This document shows positions 7,775 through 21,852 of a stretch of 64,000 nucleotides of DNA, one piece after another. The position numbers and the translations under genes were made by a program. Each line of letters opens with the position of its first letter. Within the stretch, counting starts at the first letter, position 1. Origin of the DNA: Pseudomonas parasichuanensis (GTDB taxonomy: Bacteria; Pseudomonadota; Gammaproteobacteria; Pseudomonadales; Pseudomonadaceae); assembly GCF_021601385.1 (NCBI RefSeq), contig NZ_BQHO01000014.1:1-64000 (forward strand), read 5' to 3'. Under the pieces are notes generated by a model. That model was given only the letters and a program-made list of their open reading frames with translations. It ran no database searches and had not been told where the DNA came from.

Positions 7775-10700
7775 ATGGCTTACTCATACACTGAGAAAAA
7801 ACGTATCCGCAAGGACTTTAGCAAGTTGCCGGACGTCATGGACGTGCCTTACCTCCTGGCAATCCAGCTGGATTCGTATCGCGAATTCCTGCAGGCAGGA
7901 GCATCCAAGGACCAGTTCCGCGACATCGGCCTGCATGCGGCCTTCAAATCGGTATTCCCGATCATCAGCTACTCCGGCAATGCTGCCCTGGAGTACGTCG
8001 GCTACCGCCTGGGTGAGCCGGCCTTCGATGTGAAGGAATGTGTCCTGCGCGGTGTGACCTTCGCGGTCCCGCTGCGGGTGAAGGTGCGCCTGATCATCTT
8101 CGACAAGGAATCGTCGAACAAAGCGATCAAGGACATCAAAGAGCAAGAAGTCTACATGGGTGAAATCCCCCTGATGACTGAGAACGGTACCTTCGTTATC
8201 AACGGTACCGAGCGTGTGATCGTCTCCCAGCTGCACCGTTCGCCGGGTGTGTTCTTCGACCACGACCGTGGCAAGACCCACAGCTCGGGCAAGCTGCTGT
8301 ACTCCGCACGCATCATCCCTTACCGCGGTTCGTGGCTGGACTTCGAGTTCGACCCGAAGGACTGCGTGTTCGTCCGTATCGACCGTCGCCGTAAACTGCC
8401 GGCCTCGGTACTGCTGCGCGCCCTGGGTTACAGCACCGAAGAGGTTCTGAACACCTTCTACACCACCAACGTGTTCCATGTTTCCGGCGAAAAACTGAGC
8501 CTGGAGCTGGTGCCTCAACGTCTGCGTGGTGAAGTCGCGGTCATGGACATCCATGACGAAACCGGCAAAGTCATCGTCGAGCAAGGCCGCCGTATCACCG
8601 CGCGCCACATCAACCAGCTGGAAAAGGCTGGCGTGAAGCAGCTGGACGTGCCGCTGGAGTACATGCTGGGCCGCACCACCGCCAAGGCGATCGTGCACCC
8701 TGCTACCGGCGAGATCCTGGCCGAGTGCAACACCGAGCTGACCACCGACCTGCTGGTCAAGGTCGCCAAGGCCCAGGTCGTTCGCATCGAAACGCTGTAC
8801 ACCAACGACATCGATTGCGGTCCGTTCATTTCGGACACCCTGAAGATCGACACCACCAGCAACCAACTGGAAGCGCTGGTCGAGATCTACCGCATGATGC
8901 GTCCAGGCGAGCCGCCAACCAAGGACGCCGCCGAGACCCTGTTCAACAACCTGTTCTTCAGCGCCGAGCGTTACGATCTGTCCGCCGTTGGCCGCATGAA
9001 GTTCAACCGTCGTATCGGTCGTACCGAGATCGAAGGTTCGGGCGTGCTGAGCAAGGAAGACATCGTCGAGGTCCTCAAGACCCTGGTCGACATCCGTAAC
9101 GGCAAAGGCATCGTCGACGACATCGACCACCTGGGTAACCGTCGCGTCCGTTGCGTCGGCGAGATGGCCGAGAACCAGTTCCGCGTTGGCCTGGTGCGCG
9201 TAGAGCGTGCGGTCAAAGAGCGTCTGTCGATGGCTGAAAGCGAAGGCCTGATGCCGCAAGACCTGATCAACGCCAAGCCGGTTGCGGCGGCGGTGAAAGA
9301 GTTCTTCGGTTCCAGCCAGCTCTCGCAGTTCATGGACCAGAACAACCCGCTCTCCGAGATCACCCACAAGCGCCGCGTTTCCGCACTCGGCCCTGGCGGT
9401 CTGACCCGTGAGCGCGCTGGCTTCGAAGTCCGTGACGTACACCCGACCCACTACGGCCGTGTGTGCCCGATCGAAACGCCGGAAGGCCCGAACATCGGTC
9501 TGATCAACTCCCTGGCGGCCTACGCCCGCACCAACCAGTACGGCTTCCTGGAAAGCCCGTACCGCGTGGTGAAAGAGGGTGTGGTCAGCGACGACATCGT
9601 GTTCCTGTCCGCGATCGAAGAAGCCGATCACGTCATCGCCCAGGCTTCGGCCGCGATGAACGAGAAGAAGCAGCTGATCGACGAGCTGGTTGCGGTCCGT
9701 CACCTGAACGAATTCACCGTCAAGGCGCCGGAAGACGTCACCCTGATGGACGTTTCGCCGAAGCAGGTAGTTTCGGTTGCTGCGTCGCTGATTCCGTTCC
9801 TCGAGCACGACGACGCCAACCGTGCGTTGATGGGTTCGAACATGCAGCGTCAGGCTGTACCTACCCTGCGTGCAGACAAGCCGCTGGTCGGTACCGGCAT
9901 GGAGCGCAACGTTGCCCGTGACTCCGGCGTCTGCGTCGTGGCTCGTCGTGGTGGCGTGATCGACTCCGTCGATGCCAGCCGCATCGTGGTGCGTGTTGCC
10001 GATGACGAAGTAGAAACCGGTGAAGCCGGTGTCGACATCTACAACCTGACCAAATACACCCGTTCCAACCAGAACACCTGCATCAACCAGCGTCCGCTGG
10101 TGAGCAAGGGTGACGTGGTCAAGCGCAACGACATCATGGCCGACGGCCCGTCCACCGACATGGGTGAACTGGCACTGGGTCAGAACATGCGCATCGCGTT
10201 CATGGCCTGGAACGGTTTCAACTTCGAAGACTCCATCTGTCTGTCGGAGCGCGTGGTTCAGGAAGACCGCTTCACCACGATCCACATCCAGGAACTGACC
10301 TGTGTGGCCCGTGACACCAAGCTTGGCCCAGAGGAAATCACCGCGGACATCCCGAACGTGGGTGAAGCTGCGCTGAACAAGCTGGACGAAGCCGGTATCG
10401 TCTACGTAGGTGCCGAAGTCGGCGCTGGCGACATCCTGGTCGGTAAGGTCACTCCGAAAGGCGAGACCCAACTGACGCCGGAAGAAAAACTGCTGCGCGC
10501 GATCTTCGGTGAGAAGGCCAGCGACGTCAAAGACACCTCCCTGCGCGTGCCGACCGGCACCAAAGGTACCGTCATCGACGTACAGGTCTTCACCCGCGAT
10601 GGCGTCGAGCGCGATAGCCGCGCCCTGTCCATCGAGAAGATGCAGCTGGACGAGATCCGCAAGGACCTGAACGAAGAGTTCCGCATCGTCGAAGGCGCAA

Positions 10701-11848
10701 CCTTCGAGCGTCTGCGTTCCGCGCTGAACGGCCAGGTGGTTGACGGTGGTGCGGGCCTGAAGAAAGGCACCGTGATCACTGACGACGTGCTGAACGGTCT
10801 GGAGCACGGCCAGTGGTTCAAACTGCGCATGGCCGAAGATGCACTGAACGAGCAGCTGGAAAAGGCTCAGCAGTACATCGTCGACCGCCGCCGTCTGCTG
10901 GACGACAAGTTCGAAGACAAGAAGCGCAAGCTGCAGCAGGGCGATGACCTGGCACCGGGCGTACTGAAGATCGTCAAGGTCTACCTGGCAATCCGTCGTC
11001 GCATCCAGCCGGGCGACAAGATGGCCGGCCGCCACGGTAACAAAGGTGTGGTCTCGGTGATCATGCCGGTCGAAGACATGCCGCACGACGCTAACGGTAC
11101 GCCGGTCGACGTAGTACTGAACCCGCTGGGCGTACCTTCGCGTATGAACGTCGGTCAGATCCTTGAAACCCACCTGGGCCTCGCGGCCAAAGGTCTGGGC
11201 GAGAAGATCGATCGCATGATCGAAGAACAGCGTAAAGCCGCTGAGCTGCGTGGCTTCCTCACCGAGATCTACAACGAGATCGGTGGTCGTCAGGAGAACC
11301 TGGAAGAGTTCACCGACGAAGAGATCCTCGCCCTGGCGCACAACTTGAAGAAGGGCGTGCCAATGGCCACTCCAGTCTTCGACGGTGCCAAGGAAAGCGA
11401 GATCAAGGCCATGCTGAAACTGGCAGACCTGCCAGAAAGCGGCCAGATGGTGCTGTTCGACGGCCGTACCGGCAACAAGTTCGAGCGTGCTGTGACCGTC
11501 GGTTACATGTACATGCTCAAGCTGAACCACTTGGTGGACGACAAGATGCACGCGCGTTCCACTGGTTCCTACAGCCTGGTTACCCAGCAGCCGCTGGGTG
11601 GTAAGGCGCAGTTCGGTGGTCAGCGTTTCGGGGAGATGGAAGTGTGGGCGCTGGAAGCATACGGCGCGGCATACACCCTGCAAGAAATGCTCACAGTGAA
11701 GTCGGACGACGTGAACGGCCGTACCAAGATGTACAAGAACATCGTGGATGGCGATCACCGTATGGAGCCGGGCATGCCCGAGTCCTTCAACGTGTTGATC
11801 AAAGAGATCCGTTCGCTCGGTATCGACATCGATCTGGAAACCGAATAA
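7775..11848 (+). CDS. rpoB: DNA-directed RNA polymerase subunit beta
   Basis: The 1357-residue beta subunit forms half of the polymerase active cleft. The start is the ATG at 7775 ([15 protein letters not shown]), 6 bases inside a slightly longer open frame, because CTGGGGA lies at proper spacing. The rifampicin pocket around residues 512-534 reads [20 protein letters not shown], the unmutated sequence. The C-terminal [12 protein letters not shown] block and the MYKNIV-type clamp sequence are present. It is followed 64 bases later by rpoC. Confidence 0.98.
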   Translation: MAYSYTEKKRIRKDFSKLPDVMDVPYLLAIQLDSYREFLQAGASKDQFRDIGLHAAFKSVFPIISYSGNAALEYVGYRLGEPAFDVKECVLRGVTFAVPLRVKVRLIIFDKESSNKAIKDIKEQEVYMGEIPLMTENGTFVINGTERVIVSQLHRSPGVFFDHDRGKTHSSGKLLYSARIIPYRGSWLDFEFDPKDCVFVRIDRRRKLPASVLLRALGYSTEEVLNTFYTTNVFHVSGEKLSLELVPQRLRGEVAVMDIHDETGKVIVEQGRRITARHINQLEKAGVKQLDVPLEYMLGRTTAKAIVHPATGEILAECNTELTTDLLVKVAKAQVVRIETLYTNDIDCGPFISDTLKIDTTSNQLEALVEIYRMMRPGEPPTKDAAETLFNNLFFSAERYDLSAVGRMKFNRRIGRTEIEGSGVLSKEDIVEVLKTLVDIRNGKGIVDDIDHLGNRRVRCVGEMAENQFRVGLVRVERAVKERLSMAESEGLMPQDLINAKPVAAAVKEFFGSSQLSQFMDQNNPLSEITHKRRVSALGPGGLTRERAGFEVRDVHPTHYGRVCPIETPEGPNIGLINSLAAYARTNQYGFLESPYRVVKEGVVSDDIVFLSAIEEADHVIAQASAAMNEKKQLIDELVAVRHLNEFTVKAPEDVTLMDVSPKQVVSVAASLIPFLEHDDANRALMGSNMQRQAVPTLRADKPLVGTGMERNVARDSGVCVVARRGGVIDSVDASRIVVRVADDEVETGEAGVDIYNLTKYTRSNQNTCINQRPLVSKGDVVKRNDIMADGPSTDMGELALGQNMRIAFMAWNGFNFEDSICLSERVVQEDRFTTIHIQELTCVARDTKLGPEEITADIPNVGEAALNKLDEAGIVYVGAEVGAGDILVGKVTPKGETQLTPEEKLLRAIFGEKASDVKDTSLRVPTGTKGTVIDVQVFTRDGVERDSRALSIEKMQLDEIRKDLNEEFRIVEGATFERLRSALNGQVVDGGAGLKKGTVITDDVLNGLEHGQWFKLRMAEDALNEQLEKAQQYIVDRRRLLDDKFEDKKRKLQQGDDLAPGVLKIVKVYLAIRRRIQPGDKMAGRHGNKGVVSVIMPVEDMPHDANGTPVDVVLNPLGVPSRMNVGQILETHLGLAAKGLGEKIDRMIEEQRKAAELRGFLTEIYNEIGGRQENLEEFTDEEILALAHNLKKGVPMATPVFDGAKESEIKAMLKLADLPESGQMVLFDGRTGNKFERAVTVGYMYMLKLNHLVDDKMHARSTGSYSLVTQQPLGGKAQFGGQRFGEMEVWALEAYGAAYTLQEMLTVKSDDVNGRTKMYKNIVDGDHRMEPGMPESFNVLIKEIRSLGIDIDLETE

Positions 11849-11912
11849 CACGTGACGCGAAGGGGAGTGCGGCAGCTGATGCCCACTCCCTGCTCCGCCA
11901 GGAGGAAAGGCC

Positions 11913-14900
11913 TTGAAAGACCTACTGAATTTGCTGAAAAACCAGGGTCAAGTCGAAGAGTTCGACGCCATCCGTATCGGTCTGGCGTCGCCTGAAATGA
12001 TCCGTTCGTGGTCGTTCGGTGAAGTCAAGAAGCCGGAAACCATCAACTACCGTACGTTCAAACCTGAGCGTGACGGCCTGTTCTGCGCCAAGATCTTTGG
12101 CCCAGTCAAGGACTACGAGTGCCTGTGCGGCAAGTACAAGCGCCTCAAGCACCGCGGTGTCATCTGCGAGAAGTGCGGCGTTGAAGTCGCGCTGGCAAAA
12201 GTTCGTCGTGAGCGCATGGCGCACATCGAACTGGCCTCGCCGGTTGCCCACATCTGGTTCCTGAAGTCGCTGCCGTCCCGTATCGGCCTGCTGATGGACA
12301 TGACCCTGCGTGACATCGAGCGCGTGCTCTACTTCGAGAGCTATGTCGTTATCGACCCGGGCATGACCACCCTCGAGAAGGGTCAGCTGCTCAACGACGA
12401 GCAGTACTTCGAAGCGCTGGAAGAGTTCGGTGACGACTTCGACGCCCGCATGGGTGCCGAGGCTGTCCGCGAGCTGCTGCACGCTATCGACCTGGAGCAC
12501 GAGATTGGCCGTCTGCGCGAAGAAATTCCGCAAACCAACTCGGAAACCAAGATCAAGAAGCTGTCCAAGCGCCTGAAGCTGATGGAAGCTTTCCAGGGCT
12601 CGGGCAACCTGCCTGAGTGGATGGTCCTGACCGTCCTGCCAGTGCTGCCGCCGGACCTGCGTCCGCTGGTGCCGCTGGATGGCGGCCGCTTCGCGACCTC
12701 CGACCTGAACGACCTGTATCGTCGGGTGATCAACCGTAACAACCGTCTGAAGCGCCTGCTCGATCTGTCGGCGCCGGACATCATCGTGCGCAACGAAAAG
12801 CGCATGCTGCAGGAAGCAGTCGACGCCCTGCTCGACAACGGCCGTCGCGGTCGCGCCATCACTGGCTCGAACAAGCGTCCGCTGAAGTCGCTGGCCGACA
12901 TGATCAAAGGTAAGCAAGGTCGTTTCCGTCAGAACTTGCTCGGTAAGCGCGTGGACTACTCCGGCCGTTCGGTAATTACCGTAGGCCCGACCCTGCGCCT
13001 GCACCAGTGCGGTCTGCCGAAGAAGATGGCCCTCGAGCTGTTCAAGCCGTTCATTTTCGGCAAGCTGGAAATGCGTGGTCTGGCGACCACCATCAAGGCT
13101 GCCAAGAAGATGGTCGAGCGCGAGCTGCCAGAGGTATGGGACGTTCTCGCCGAAGTGATTCGCGAACACCCCGTACTGCTCAACCGTGCACCGACCCTTC
13201 ACCGTCTGGGTATCCAGGCCTTTGAACCGGTACTGATCGAAGGTAAGGCTATCCAGCTGCACCCGCTGGTCTGCGCCGCGTACAACGCCGACTTCGACGG
13301 TGACCAGATGGCCGTTCACGTGCCGCTGACGCTGGAAGCCCAGCTCGAAGCGCGCGCGCTGATGATGTCGACCAACAACATTCTGTCGCCAGCCAACGGT
13401 GAGCCAATCATCGTTCCGTCGCAGGACGTTGTACTGGGTCTGTACTACATGACCCGTGAAGCCATCAACGCCAAGGGCGAAGGTCGCGTATTCGCCGACC
13501 TGCAGGAAGTCGACCGCGTATTCCGCGCCGGCGAAGCTGCCCTGCACGCGAAAATCAAGGTTCGTATCAACGAAACCGTGAAAGAGCGTGATGGTTCGGT
13601 GGTCAAGAATACCCGCATCGTCGACACCACCGTCGGCCGTGCGCTGCTGTTCCAGGTTGTACCGGCAGGCCTGCCGTACGACGTGGTCAACCAGCCGATG
13701 AAGAAGAAGGCGATCTCCAAGCTGATCAACCAGTGCTACCGCGTGGTTGGTCTGAAAGAGACCGTTATCTTCGCTGACCAGCTGATGTACACCGGTTTCG
13801 CTTACTCGACCATTTCCGGCGTTTCCATCGGTGTTAACGACTTCGTTATCCCGGACGAGAAAGCCCGCATCATCGGTAACGCTACCGATGAAGTGAAGGA
13901 AATCGAGAGCCAGTACGCCTCCGGCCTGGTAACCCAGGGCGAGAAGTACAACAAGGTCATCGACTTGTGGTCGAAGGCGAACGACGAAGTGTCCAAGGCG
14001 ATGATGGCCAACCTCTCGAAAGAGAAGGTCATCGACCGCGAAGGCAAGGAAGTCGAGCAAGAGTCCTTCAACTCGATGTACATGATGGCTGACTCCGGTG
14101 CTCGTGGTTCCGCGGCTCAGATCCGTCAGCTGGCCGGTATGCGTGGCCTGATGGCCAAGCCGGACGGCTCGATCATCGAGACGCCGATCACCGCGAACTT
14201 CCGTGAAGGTCTGAGCGTACTGCAGTACTTCATCTCGACTCACGGTGCTCGTAAGGGTCTGGCGGATACCGCACTGAAGACTGCGAACTCCGGTTACCTG
14301 ACTCGCCGTCTGGTGGACGTTGCTCAAGACTTGGTCGTGACCGAGATCGACTGCGGCACCGACCAGGGTCTGCTGATGACCCCGCACATCGAAGGCGGCG
14401 ACGTTGTCGAGCCGCTGGGTGAGCGCGTACTGGGTCGTGTCATCGCTCGCGACGTGTTCAAGCCAGGTACCGAGGACGTCATCGTTCCTGCCGGCACCCT
14501 GGTCGACGAGCAGTGGGTCGAGTTCATCGAGCTGAACAGCATCGACGAAGTGGTCGTGCGTTCGCCGATCAGCTGCGAAACCCGTTACGGCATCTGCGCC
14601 AAGTGCTACGGTCGCGACCTGGCTCGCGGTCACCAGGTGAACATCGGTGAAGCTGTCGGCGTTATCGCTGCACAGTCGATCGGTGAGCCGGGTACCCAGC
14701 TGACCATGCGTACGTTCCACATCGGTGGTGCTGCAAGCCGTACTTCGGCTGCCGACAGCGTCCAGGTGAAGAACGGCGGTATGGTGCGTCTGCACAACCT
14801 GAAGCAGGTCGAGCGTGCCGATGGCAACCTGGTTGCCGTATCGCGTTCCGGCGAGCTGGCCATTGCCGACGAATTCGGCCGTGAGCGTGAGCGCTACAAG

Positions 14901-16112
14901 CTGCCTTACGGTGCGGTGATTTCGGTCAAGGAAGGTGAGAAGGTCGAAGCTGGCGCCATCGTCGCCAAGTGGGACCCGCACACCCACCCGATCGTTACCG
15001 AGCTGAAAGGTACCGTGACCTTCGTGGGCATGGAAGAAAACATCACCATCAAGCGCCAGACCGACGAGCTGACCGGTCTGACCAACATTGAGGTGCTGGA
15101 CGTCAAGGATCGCCCTGCCGCAGGCAAGGAAATCCGTCCGGCCATCAAGATGGTCGATGCCAATGGCAAGGATCTGTACCTGCCAGGTACCGACGTACCT
15201 GCTCAGTACTTCCTGCCAGCCAACGCCCTCGTCGGTGTGGCTGACGGTGCTCAGATCGGCGTCGGTGACGTTATTGCGCGTATTCCGCAAGAAACCTCGA
15301 AGACCCGCGACATCACCGGTGGTCTGCCGCGCGTTGCCGACCTGTTCGAAGCGCGTCGTCCGAAGGAAGCCTCGATCCTGGCTGAAGTCAGCGGCACCAT
15401 CGCGTTCGGTAAAGAGACCAAGGGCAAGCGTCGTCTGGTCATTACCCCGACCGACGGTAGCGATCCGTACGAAGAGCTGATTCCGAAGTGGCGCCACCTG
15501 AACGTCTTCGAAGGCGAACAGGTAAACCGCGGCGAAGTTATCTCCGACGGCCCGAGCGATCCGCACGACATCCTGCGCCTGCTGGGTGTGAGCGCGCTGG
15601 CGAAGTACATCGTCAACGAGATCCAGGACGTTTACCGTCTGCAAGGCGTTAAGATCAACGACAAGCACATCGAGACCATCCTGCGTCAGATGCTGCGCAA
15701 GGTCGAGATCGCCGAGTCGGGCGATTCCAGCTTCATCAAGGGCGACCAGATGGAACTGACTCAGGTTCTGGTAGAGAACGAGCGTCTCGCCAGCGAAGAC
15801 AAGTTCATCTCGAAGTTCACCCGTGTGCTGCTGGGTATCACCAAGGCCTCGCTGTCCACCGAATCGTTCATCTCGGCGGCTTCCTTCCAGGAAACCACCC
15901 GCGTACTGACCGAAGCGGCGGTAACCGGCAAGCGCGACTACCTGCGCGGCCTGAAAGAGAACGTGGTCGTGGGTCGTCTGATCCCGGCCGGTACCGGTCT
16001 GGCCTATCACAGCGAGCGCAAGCGTCGCCGTGAAGCAGACAAGCCGCTGCGTGTGAGCGCCAGTGAGGTGGAAGCCGCACTGACCGAAGCGCTGAACTCC
16101 AGCGGTAACTAA
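11913..16112 (+). CDS. rpoC: DNA-directed RNA polymerase subunit beta'
   Basis: The 1399-residue beta' subunit carries the catalytic aspartates in NADFDGDQM at residues about 458-466 (D460, D462, D464). The N-terminal zinc ribbon ([20 protein letters not shown]) and the second zinc site ([13 protein letters not shown]) are visible. Translation starts at TTG (LKDLLNLLK), 7 bases after GGAGG at 11901-11905; no ATG or GTG lies nearby in frame, so the TTG start is well supported. It forms an operon with rpoB. Confidence 0.98.
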   Translation: MKDLLNLLKNQGQVEEFDAIRIGLASPEMIRSWSFGEVKKPETINYRTFKPERDGLFCAKIFGPVKDYECLCGKYKRLKHRGVICEKCGVEVALAKVRRERMAHIELASPVAHIWFLKSLPSRIGLLMDMTLRDIERVLYFESYVVIDPGMTTLEKGQLLNDEQYFEALEEFGDDFDARMGAEAVRELLHAIDLEHEIGRLREEIPQTNSETKIKKLSKRLKLMEAFQGSGNLPEWMVLTVLPVLPPDLRPLVPLDGGRFATSDLNDLYRRVINRNNRLKRLLDLSAPDIIVRNEKRMLQEAVDALLDNGRRGRAITGSNKRPLKSLADMIKGKQGRFRQNLLGKRVDYSGRSVITVGPTLRLHQCGLPKKMALELFKPFIFGKLEMRGLATTIKAAKKMVERELPEVWDVLAEVIREHPVLLNRAPTLHRLGIQAFEPVLIEGKAIQLHPLVCAAYNADFDGDQMAVHVPLTLEAQLEARALMMSTNNILSPANGEPIIVPSQDVVLGLYYMTREAINAKGEGRVFADLQEVDRVFRAGEAALHAKIKVRINETVKERDGSVVKNTRIVDTTVGRALLFQVVPAGLPYDVVNQPMKKKAISKLINQCYRVVGLKETVIFADQLMYTGFAYSTISGVSIGVNDFVIPDEKARIIGNATDEVKEIESQYASGLVTQGEKYNKVIDLWSKANDEVSKAMMANLSKEKVIDREGKEVEQESFNSMYMMADSGARGSAAQIRQLAGMRGLMAKPDGSIIETPITANFREGLSVLQYFISTHGARKGLADTALKTANSGYLTRRLVDVAQDLVVTEIDCGTDQGLLMTPHIEGGDVVEPLGERVLGRVIARDVFKPGTEDVIVPAGTLVDEQWVEFIELNSIDEVVVRSPISCETRYGICAKCYGRDLARGHQVNIGEAVGVIAAQSIGEPGTQLTMRTFHIGGAASRTSAADSVQVKNGGMVRLHNLKQVERADGNLVAVSRSGELAIADEFGRERERYKLPYGAVISVKEGEKVEAGAIVAKWDPHTHPIVTELKGTVTFVGMEENITIKRQTDELTGLTNIEVLDVKDRPAAGKEIRPAIKMVDANGKDLYLPGTDVPAQYFLPANALVGVADGAQIGVGDVIARIPQETSKTRDITGGLPRVADLFEARRPKEASILAEVSGTIAFGKETKGKRRLVITPTDGSDPYEELIPKWRHLNVFEGEQVNRGEVISDGPSDPHDILRLLGVSALAKYIVNEIQDVYRLQGVKINDKHIETILRQMLRKVEIAESGDSSFIKGDQMELTQVLVENERLASEDKFISKFTRVLLGITKASLSTESFISAASFQETTRVLTEAAVTGKRDYLRGLKENVVVGRLIPAGTGLAYHSERKRRREADKPLRVSASEVEAALTEALNSSGN

Positions 16113-16123
16113 GTACAGGGCAG

Positions 16124-16196
16124 GGCCCCGGCAAGCCTCGCGCGACCATCGATGACATGAAATGTTGCCGATGATCGGGCGGGGAGGGCCGGGGCC
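16124..16196 (+). terminator. Long GC-rich hairpin after rpoC
   Basis: GGCCCCGGC (16124-16132) pairs perfectly with GCCGGGGCC (16188-16196) around a 55-base interior that can fold further (CATCG with CGATG, ACAT with ATGT). It is followed by TCGTCTTG rather than a T-run, so it may be a weak or Rho-assisted end for rpoBC, or an mRNA-stabilising structure. Confidence 0.5.
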
Positions 16197-16201
16197 TCGT
16201 C

Positions 16202-16230
16202 TTGACTGGGTGCAAGATCCTCCGTAGACT
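16202..16230 (+). promoter_or_regulatory. Promoter of the str operon (rpsL-rpsG-fusA-tufA)
   Basis: TTGACT (16202-16207) and TAGACT (16225-16230) are 17 bases apart. Transcription from here would begin near 16237, giving a leader of about 87 bases before rpsL. Confidence 0.6.
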
Positions 16231-16241
16231 TTTGTACCCTT

Positions 16242-16273
16242 AAATTTGGTGAGGCTCCGTCTCGCCAATTTTT
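16242..16273 (+). promoter_or_regulatory. Attenuator-like hairpin in the rpsL leader
   Basis: AAATTTGGTGAG pairs with CTCGCCAATTT (one wobble and one bulge) around a 7-base loop and ends in TTTTT. A second hairpin (CTTGC 16280-16284 with GCAAG 16299-16303) sits between it and the ribosome site. This resembles a ribosomal protein leader; the ligand is not evident. Confidence 0.45.
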
Positions 16274-16323
16274 GGCTTTCTTGCAAGACAATTGAGTCGC
16301 AAGGCAATCAGTGGAGCTAGTAG

Positions 16324-16695
16324 ATGGCAACTATCAACCAGCTGGTACGTCAGCCGCGTAAGCGTTCGGTCGAGAAATCGGACGTTCCTGCGCTGCAGAA
16401 CTGCCCGCAACGTCGTGGCGTGTGCACCCGCGTGTACACCACTACGCCGAAAAAACCTAACTCGGCACTGCGTAAAGTATGCCGTGTGCGTCTGACCAAC
16501 GGTTTCGAGGTTTCCTCGTACATCGGTGGTGAAGGCCACAACCTGCAAGAGCACAGCGTCGTCCTGATCCGTGGCGGCCGTGTAAAAGACTTGCCAGGTG
16601 TTCGTTACCACACCGTTCGCGGCTCTCTGGATACTTCGGGCGTCAAAGGCCGTAACCAGGGTCGTTCCAAGTACGGTACCAAGCGTCCGAAGTAA
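16324..16695 (+). CDS. rpsL: 30S ribosomal protein S12
   Basis: S12 lies at the decoding centre and controls accuracy. The 123-residue protein keeps lysines 43 ([11 protein letters not shown]) and 88 ([13 protein letters not shown]), the sites of streptomycin-resistance changes, so the sequence looks streptomycin-sensitive. Asp89 is the site of beta-methylthiolation in E. coli. It is preceded by GGAG at 16312-16315 and is the first gene of the str operon. Confidence 0.98.
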   Translation: MATINQLVRQPRKRSVEKSDVPALQNCPQRRGVCTRVYTTTPKKPNSALRKVCRVRLTNGFEVSSYIGGEGHNLQEHSVVLIRGGRVKDLPGVRYHTVRGSLDTSGVKGRNQGRSKYGTKRPK

Positions 16696-16801
16696 TCGGC
16701 CGTTTGCAGACATCCATTTTTTTGAGTCGATAAGAGTAAGGTCGGGCAGGGGTCGAAGACCCACGTCCCGGGCTAACCTGAAGACCGTTTGAGGGCTTAT
16801 C

Positions 16802-17272
16802 ATGCCAAGACGTCGTGTAGCAGCAAAACGTGAGATTCTTGACGATCCGAAGTACGGATCCCAGATCCTCGCCAAGTTCATGAACCACGTGATGGAAAGC
16901 GGCAAGAAGGCCGTAGCCGAGCGCATCGTTTACGGTGCCCTGGATACCGTCAAAGCACGCAAGAACAGCGACCCCCTGGAAATCTTCGAGAAAGCTCTCG
17001 ACGCCATCGCTCCGCTGGTCGAAGTTAAGTCCCGCCGTGTTGGCGGTGCCACTTACCAGGTCCCGGTTGAAGTTCGTCCATCCCGTCGTAATGCTCTGGC
17101 AATGCGCTGGCTCGTAGACTACGCCCGCAAGCGCGGCGAGAAGTCGATGGCTCTGCGCCTGGCTGGCGAACTGCTGGACGCTGCCGAAGGCAAAGGTGCT
17201 GCAGTCAAGAAGCGTGAAGACGTTCACCGTATGGCTGAAGCCAACAAAGCGTTCTCGCACTACCGCTTCTAA
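16802..17272 (+). CDS. rpsG: 30S ribosomal protein S7
   Basis: S7 nucleates assembly of the 30S head and, in E. coli, represses str operon translation at the rpsL-rpsG junction. The 156-residue protein begins [13 protein letters not shown] and contains [17 protein letters not shown]. The 106-base gap from rpsL includes possible paired segments (GGTCGAAGACC and GTCCCGGGC region), which might hold a S7 binding site, but I could not define one. Confidence 0.98.
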   Translation: MPRRRVAAKREILDDPKYGSQILAKFMNHVMESGKKAVAERIVYGALDTVKARKNSDPLEIFEKALDAIAPLVEVKSRRVGGATYQVPVEVRPSRRNALAMRWLVDYARKRGEKSMALRLAGELLDAAEGKGAAVKKREDVHRMAEANKAFSHYRF

Positions 17273-17302
17273 TTCAAGCATCAATCATTTTGCGAGGGCT
17301 TT

Positions 17303-19450
<2,148 letters not shown>

Positions 19451-19477
19451 TCCCCTTTAGGCAAGAGGTTCACTGTC

Positions 19478-20671
19478 GTGGCTAAAGAAAAATTTGATCG
19501 TTCCCTTCCCCACGTTAACGTCGGCACCATCGGCCACGTTGACCACGGTAAGACCACTCTGACCGCAGCTCTGACTCGCGTCTGCTCCGAAGTTTTCGGT
19601 TCGGCAGTCGTTGAGTTCGACAAGATCGACTCGGCTCCAGAAGAAAAAGCGCGCGGTATCACCATCAACACCGCTCACGTCGAGTACAACTCGAACATTC
19701 GTCACTACGCTCACGTTGACTGCCCAGGTCACGCTGACTACGTGAAGAACATGATCACCGGTGCTGCCCAGATGGACGGCGCGATCCTGGTTTGCTCGGC
19801 CGCCGATGGTCCGATGCCACAAACCCGTGAGCACATCCTGCTGTCCCGTCAGGTTGGCGTTCCGTACATCGTGGTCTTCCTGAACAAGGCTGACCTGGTA
19901 GACGACGCTGAGCTGCTGGAACTGGTCGAGATGGAAGTTCGCGACCTGCTGTCCACCTACGACTTCCCAGGCGACGACACCCCGATCATCATCGGTTCGG
20001 CTCGTATGGCGCTGGAAGGCAAAGACGACAACGAAATGGGCACTACCGCTGTCAAGAAGCTGGTAGAAACTCTGGATGCCTACATCCCTGAGCCAGTTCG
20101 TGCCATCGACCAGCCGTTCCTGATGCCGATCGAAGACGTATTCTCGATCTCGGGTCGTGGTACCGTTGTTACCGGCCGTATCGAGCGTGGCATCGTCCGC
20201 GTTCAGGATCCGCTGGAAATCGTTGGTCTGCGTGACACCACCACCACCACCTGCACCGGCGTTGAGATGTTCCGCAAGCTGCTGGACGAAGGTCGTGCTG
20301 GCGAGAACTGCGGCGTCCTGCTGCGTGGTACCAAGCGTGACGACGTTGAGCGTGGCCAGGTTCTGGTCAAGCCAGGTTCGGTCAAGCCGCACACCAAGTT
20401 CACCGCAGAAGTCTACGTTCTGTCGAAAGAAGAAGGCGGCCGTCACACTCCGTTCTTCAAAGGCTACCGTCCTCAGTTCTACTTCCGTACCACTGACGTG
20501 ACCGGTAACTGCGAACTGCCGGAAGGCGTTGAAATGGTAATGCCGGGCGACAACATCCAGATGACTGTCACCCTGATCAAGACCATCGCAATGGAAGACG
20601 GTCTGCGTTTCGCCATCCGTGAAGGCGGTCGTACCGTCGGCGCCGGCGTCGTAGCCAAAATCATCGAGTAA
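19478..20671 (+). CDS. tufA: Elongation factor Tu, copy 2
   Basis: This is the second EF-Tu gene, last in the str operon, 27 bases after fusA. The 397-residue product has the same GTPase motifs as copy 1 and differs only by T190, A201, V207 and Q212. It begins with GTG rather than ATG, behind AAGAGG. The DNA is almost identical to copy 1 over long blocks but has many silent differences in the first 110 bases and a divergent patch around 20040-20200, a mosaic expected from gene conversion. A strong terminator follows. Confidence 0.97.
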
Positions 20672-20686
20672 TCACTCGACCGATTG

Positions 20687-20717
20687 AAAAAGCCCCCGCT
20701 CAGCGGGGGCTTTTTTT
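20687..20717 (+). terminator. Intrinsic terminator of the str operon
   Basis: AGCCCCCGC pairs with GCGGGGGCT around TCA, with A-tract and T-tract flanks extending the pairing. It is a textbook strong terminator separating tufA from the S10 operon promoter seven bases later. Confidence 0.93.
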
Positions 20718-20723
20718 ATTGGG

Positions 20724-20752
20724 TTGACACTAAATTGGGGCGTCTATAGAAT
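20724..20752 (+). promoter_or_regulatory. Promoter of the S10 operon
   Basis: TTGACA (20724-20729) and TAGAAT (20747-20752) are 17 bases apart. The extended -35 TTGACACTAA and the ATAGAAT -10 are the same as in the tRNA-tufB promoter at 2482. A GC-rich discriminator follows. The leader to rpsJ is only about 55 bases, too short for an E. coli-type L4 leader. Confidence 0.8.
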
Positions 20753-20812
20753 CACGCCTCCTTTTAGCGGGCGTAGTGCGTCCGTTGGGAACAGCCTGGA
20801 GTCTGAAATCCA

Positions 20813-21124
20813 ATGCAAAATCAGCAAATCCGTATCAGGTTGAAGGCTTTCGACCATCGCCTGATCGACCAATCCACCCAGGAAATCGTGGAAACCGCGA
20901 AACGTACTGGTGCACAAGTGCGTGGTCCAATTCCACTGCCTACCCGCAAAGAGCGTTTCACCGTTCTGGTCTCCCCGCACGTCAACAAAGACGCGCGTGA
21001 CCAGTACGAGATTCGCACTCATAAGCGTGTTCTGGACATCGTCCAGCCAACGGATAAAACCGTTGACGCGCTGATGAAGCTTGATCTGGCGGCCGGCGTG
21101 GAAGTACAGATCAGCCTCGGCTAA
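20813..21124 (+). CDS. rpsJ: 30S ribosomal protein S10
   Basis: S10 is part of the 30S head and doubles as NusE, the NusB partner in antitermination. The 103-residue protein ([19 protein letters not shown]) has the family length and the loop with [16 protein letters not shown]. It is the first gene of the S10 operon. Confidence 0.98.
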
Positions 21125-21204
21125 GACTTCGGTCTGGTCGTGTAACGCTCTGAAATGGGCGGCCATAGCGGGTGAAAGCCCCGTACACTCATGAGGTTTA
21201 CAAC

Positions 21205-21840
21205 ATGACTATTGGTGTAGTCGGTCGAAAAGCGGGTATGACCCGTATTTTCACCGAAGAAGGTGTCTCCATTCCGGTCACGGTCATTGAGATCGAGCCG
21301 AATCGTGTCACCCAGTTCAAAACCGAAGAAACTGATGGCTACCGTGCAGTGCAAGTCACTGTCGGCGAGCGTCGTGCTTCGCGTGTGACCGCCGCTCAGG
21401 CTGGCCACTTTGCCAAGGCCAACGTTGCCGCTGGTCGCGGTGTCTGGGAGTTCCGTCTTGAAGAAGGCGATTTCCAGGCTGGCGATCTGATCAAAGCTGA
21501 ACTCTTCACTGCAGGCCAGCTGGTAGACGTAACCGGTCAGTCCAAGGGTAAAGGCTTCGCCGGTACCATCAAGCGTTGGAACTTCCGTGGTCAAGATAAC
21601 ACCCACGGTAACTCCGTATCGCACCGTGTCCCTGGCTCCATCGGCCAGTGCCAGACTCCTGGTCGTGTATTCAAGGGCAAGAAAATGTCCGGTCACATGG
21701 GCGCTGAGCGCGTGACTGTGCAGTCCCTGGAAGTAGTACGCGTAGACGCTGAACGCAACCTGCTGCTGATCAAGGGTGCCGTTCCAGGCGCTACTGGCGG
21801 CGACGTGGTTGTGCGTCCAGCTGTCAAGGCTCGCGGGTAA
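21205..21840 (+). CDS. rplC: 50S ribosomal protein L3
   Basis: L3 is an early assembly protein reaching the peptidyl transferase centre. The 211-residue product starts [20 protein letters not shown] at the ATG at 21205; an upstream in-frame codon at 21172 would add 11 unsupported residues. The RNA-binding loop [12 protein letters not shown] and the conserved [23 protein letters not shown] region (given here in parts) are present. It lies 80 bases after rpsJ. Confidence 0.97.
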   Translation: MTIGVVGRKAGMTRIFTEEGVSIPVTVIEIEPNRVTQFKTEETDGYRAVQVTVGERRASRVTAAQAGHFAKANVAAGRGVWEFRLEEGDFQAGDLIKAELFTAGQLVDVTGQSKGKGFAGTIKRWNFRGQDNTHGNSVSHRVPGSIGQCQTPGRVFKGKKMSGHMGAERVTVQSLEVVRVDAERNLLLIKGAVPGATGGDVVVRPAVKARG

Positions 21841-21852
21841 GGGGAAGCTGAC

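Noticed and set aside
7784-11851. A 1355-codon open frame antisense to rpoB, and a 1461-codon frame antisense to rpoC (11922-16307)
   Set aside because: Long antisense frames arise from strong codon bias in GC-rich highly expressed genes. The translations are low-complexity and resemble no protein, and no ribosome site was seen.
20753-20812. An E. coli-type L4-binding S10 leader
   Set aside because: The leader from the predicted start to rpsJ is only about 55 bases and shows no matching hairpin with a T-run.
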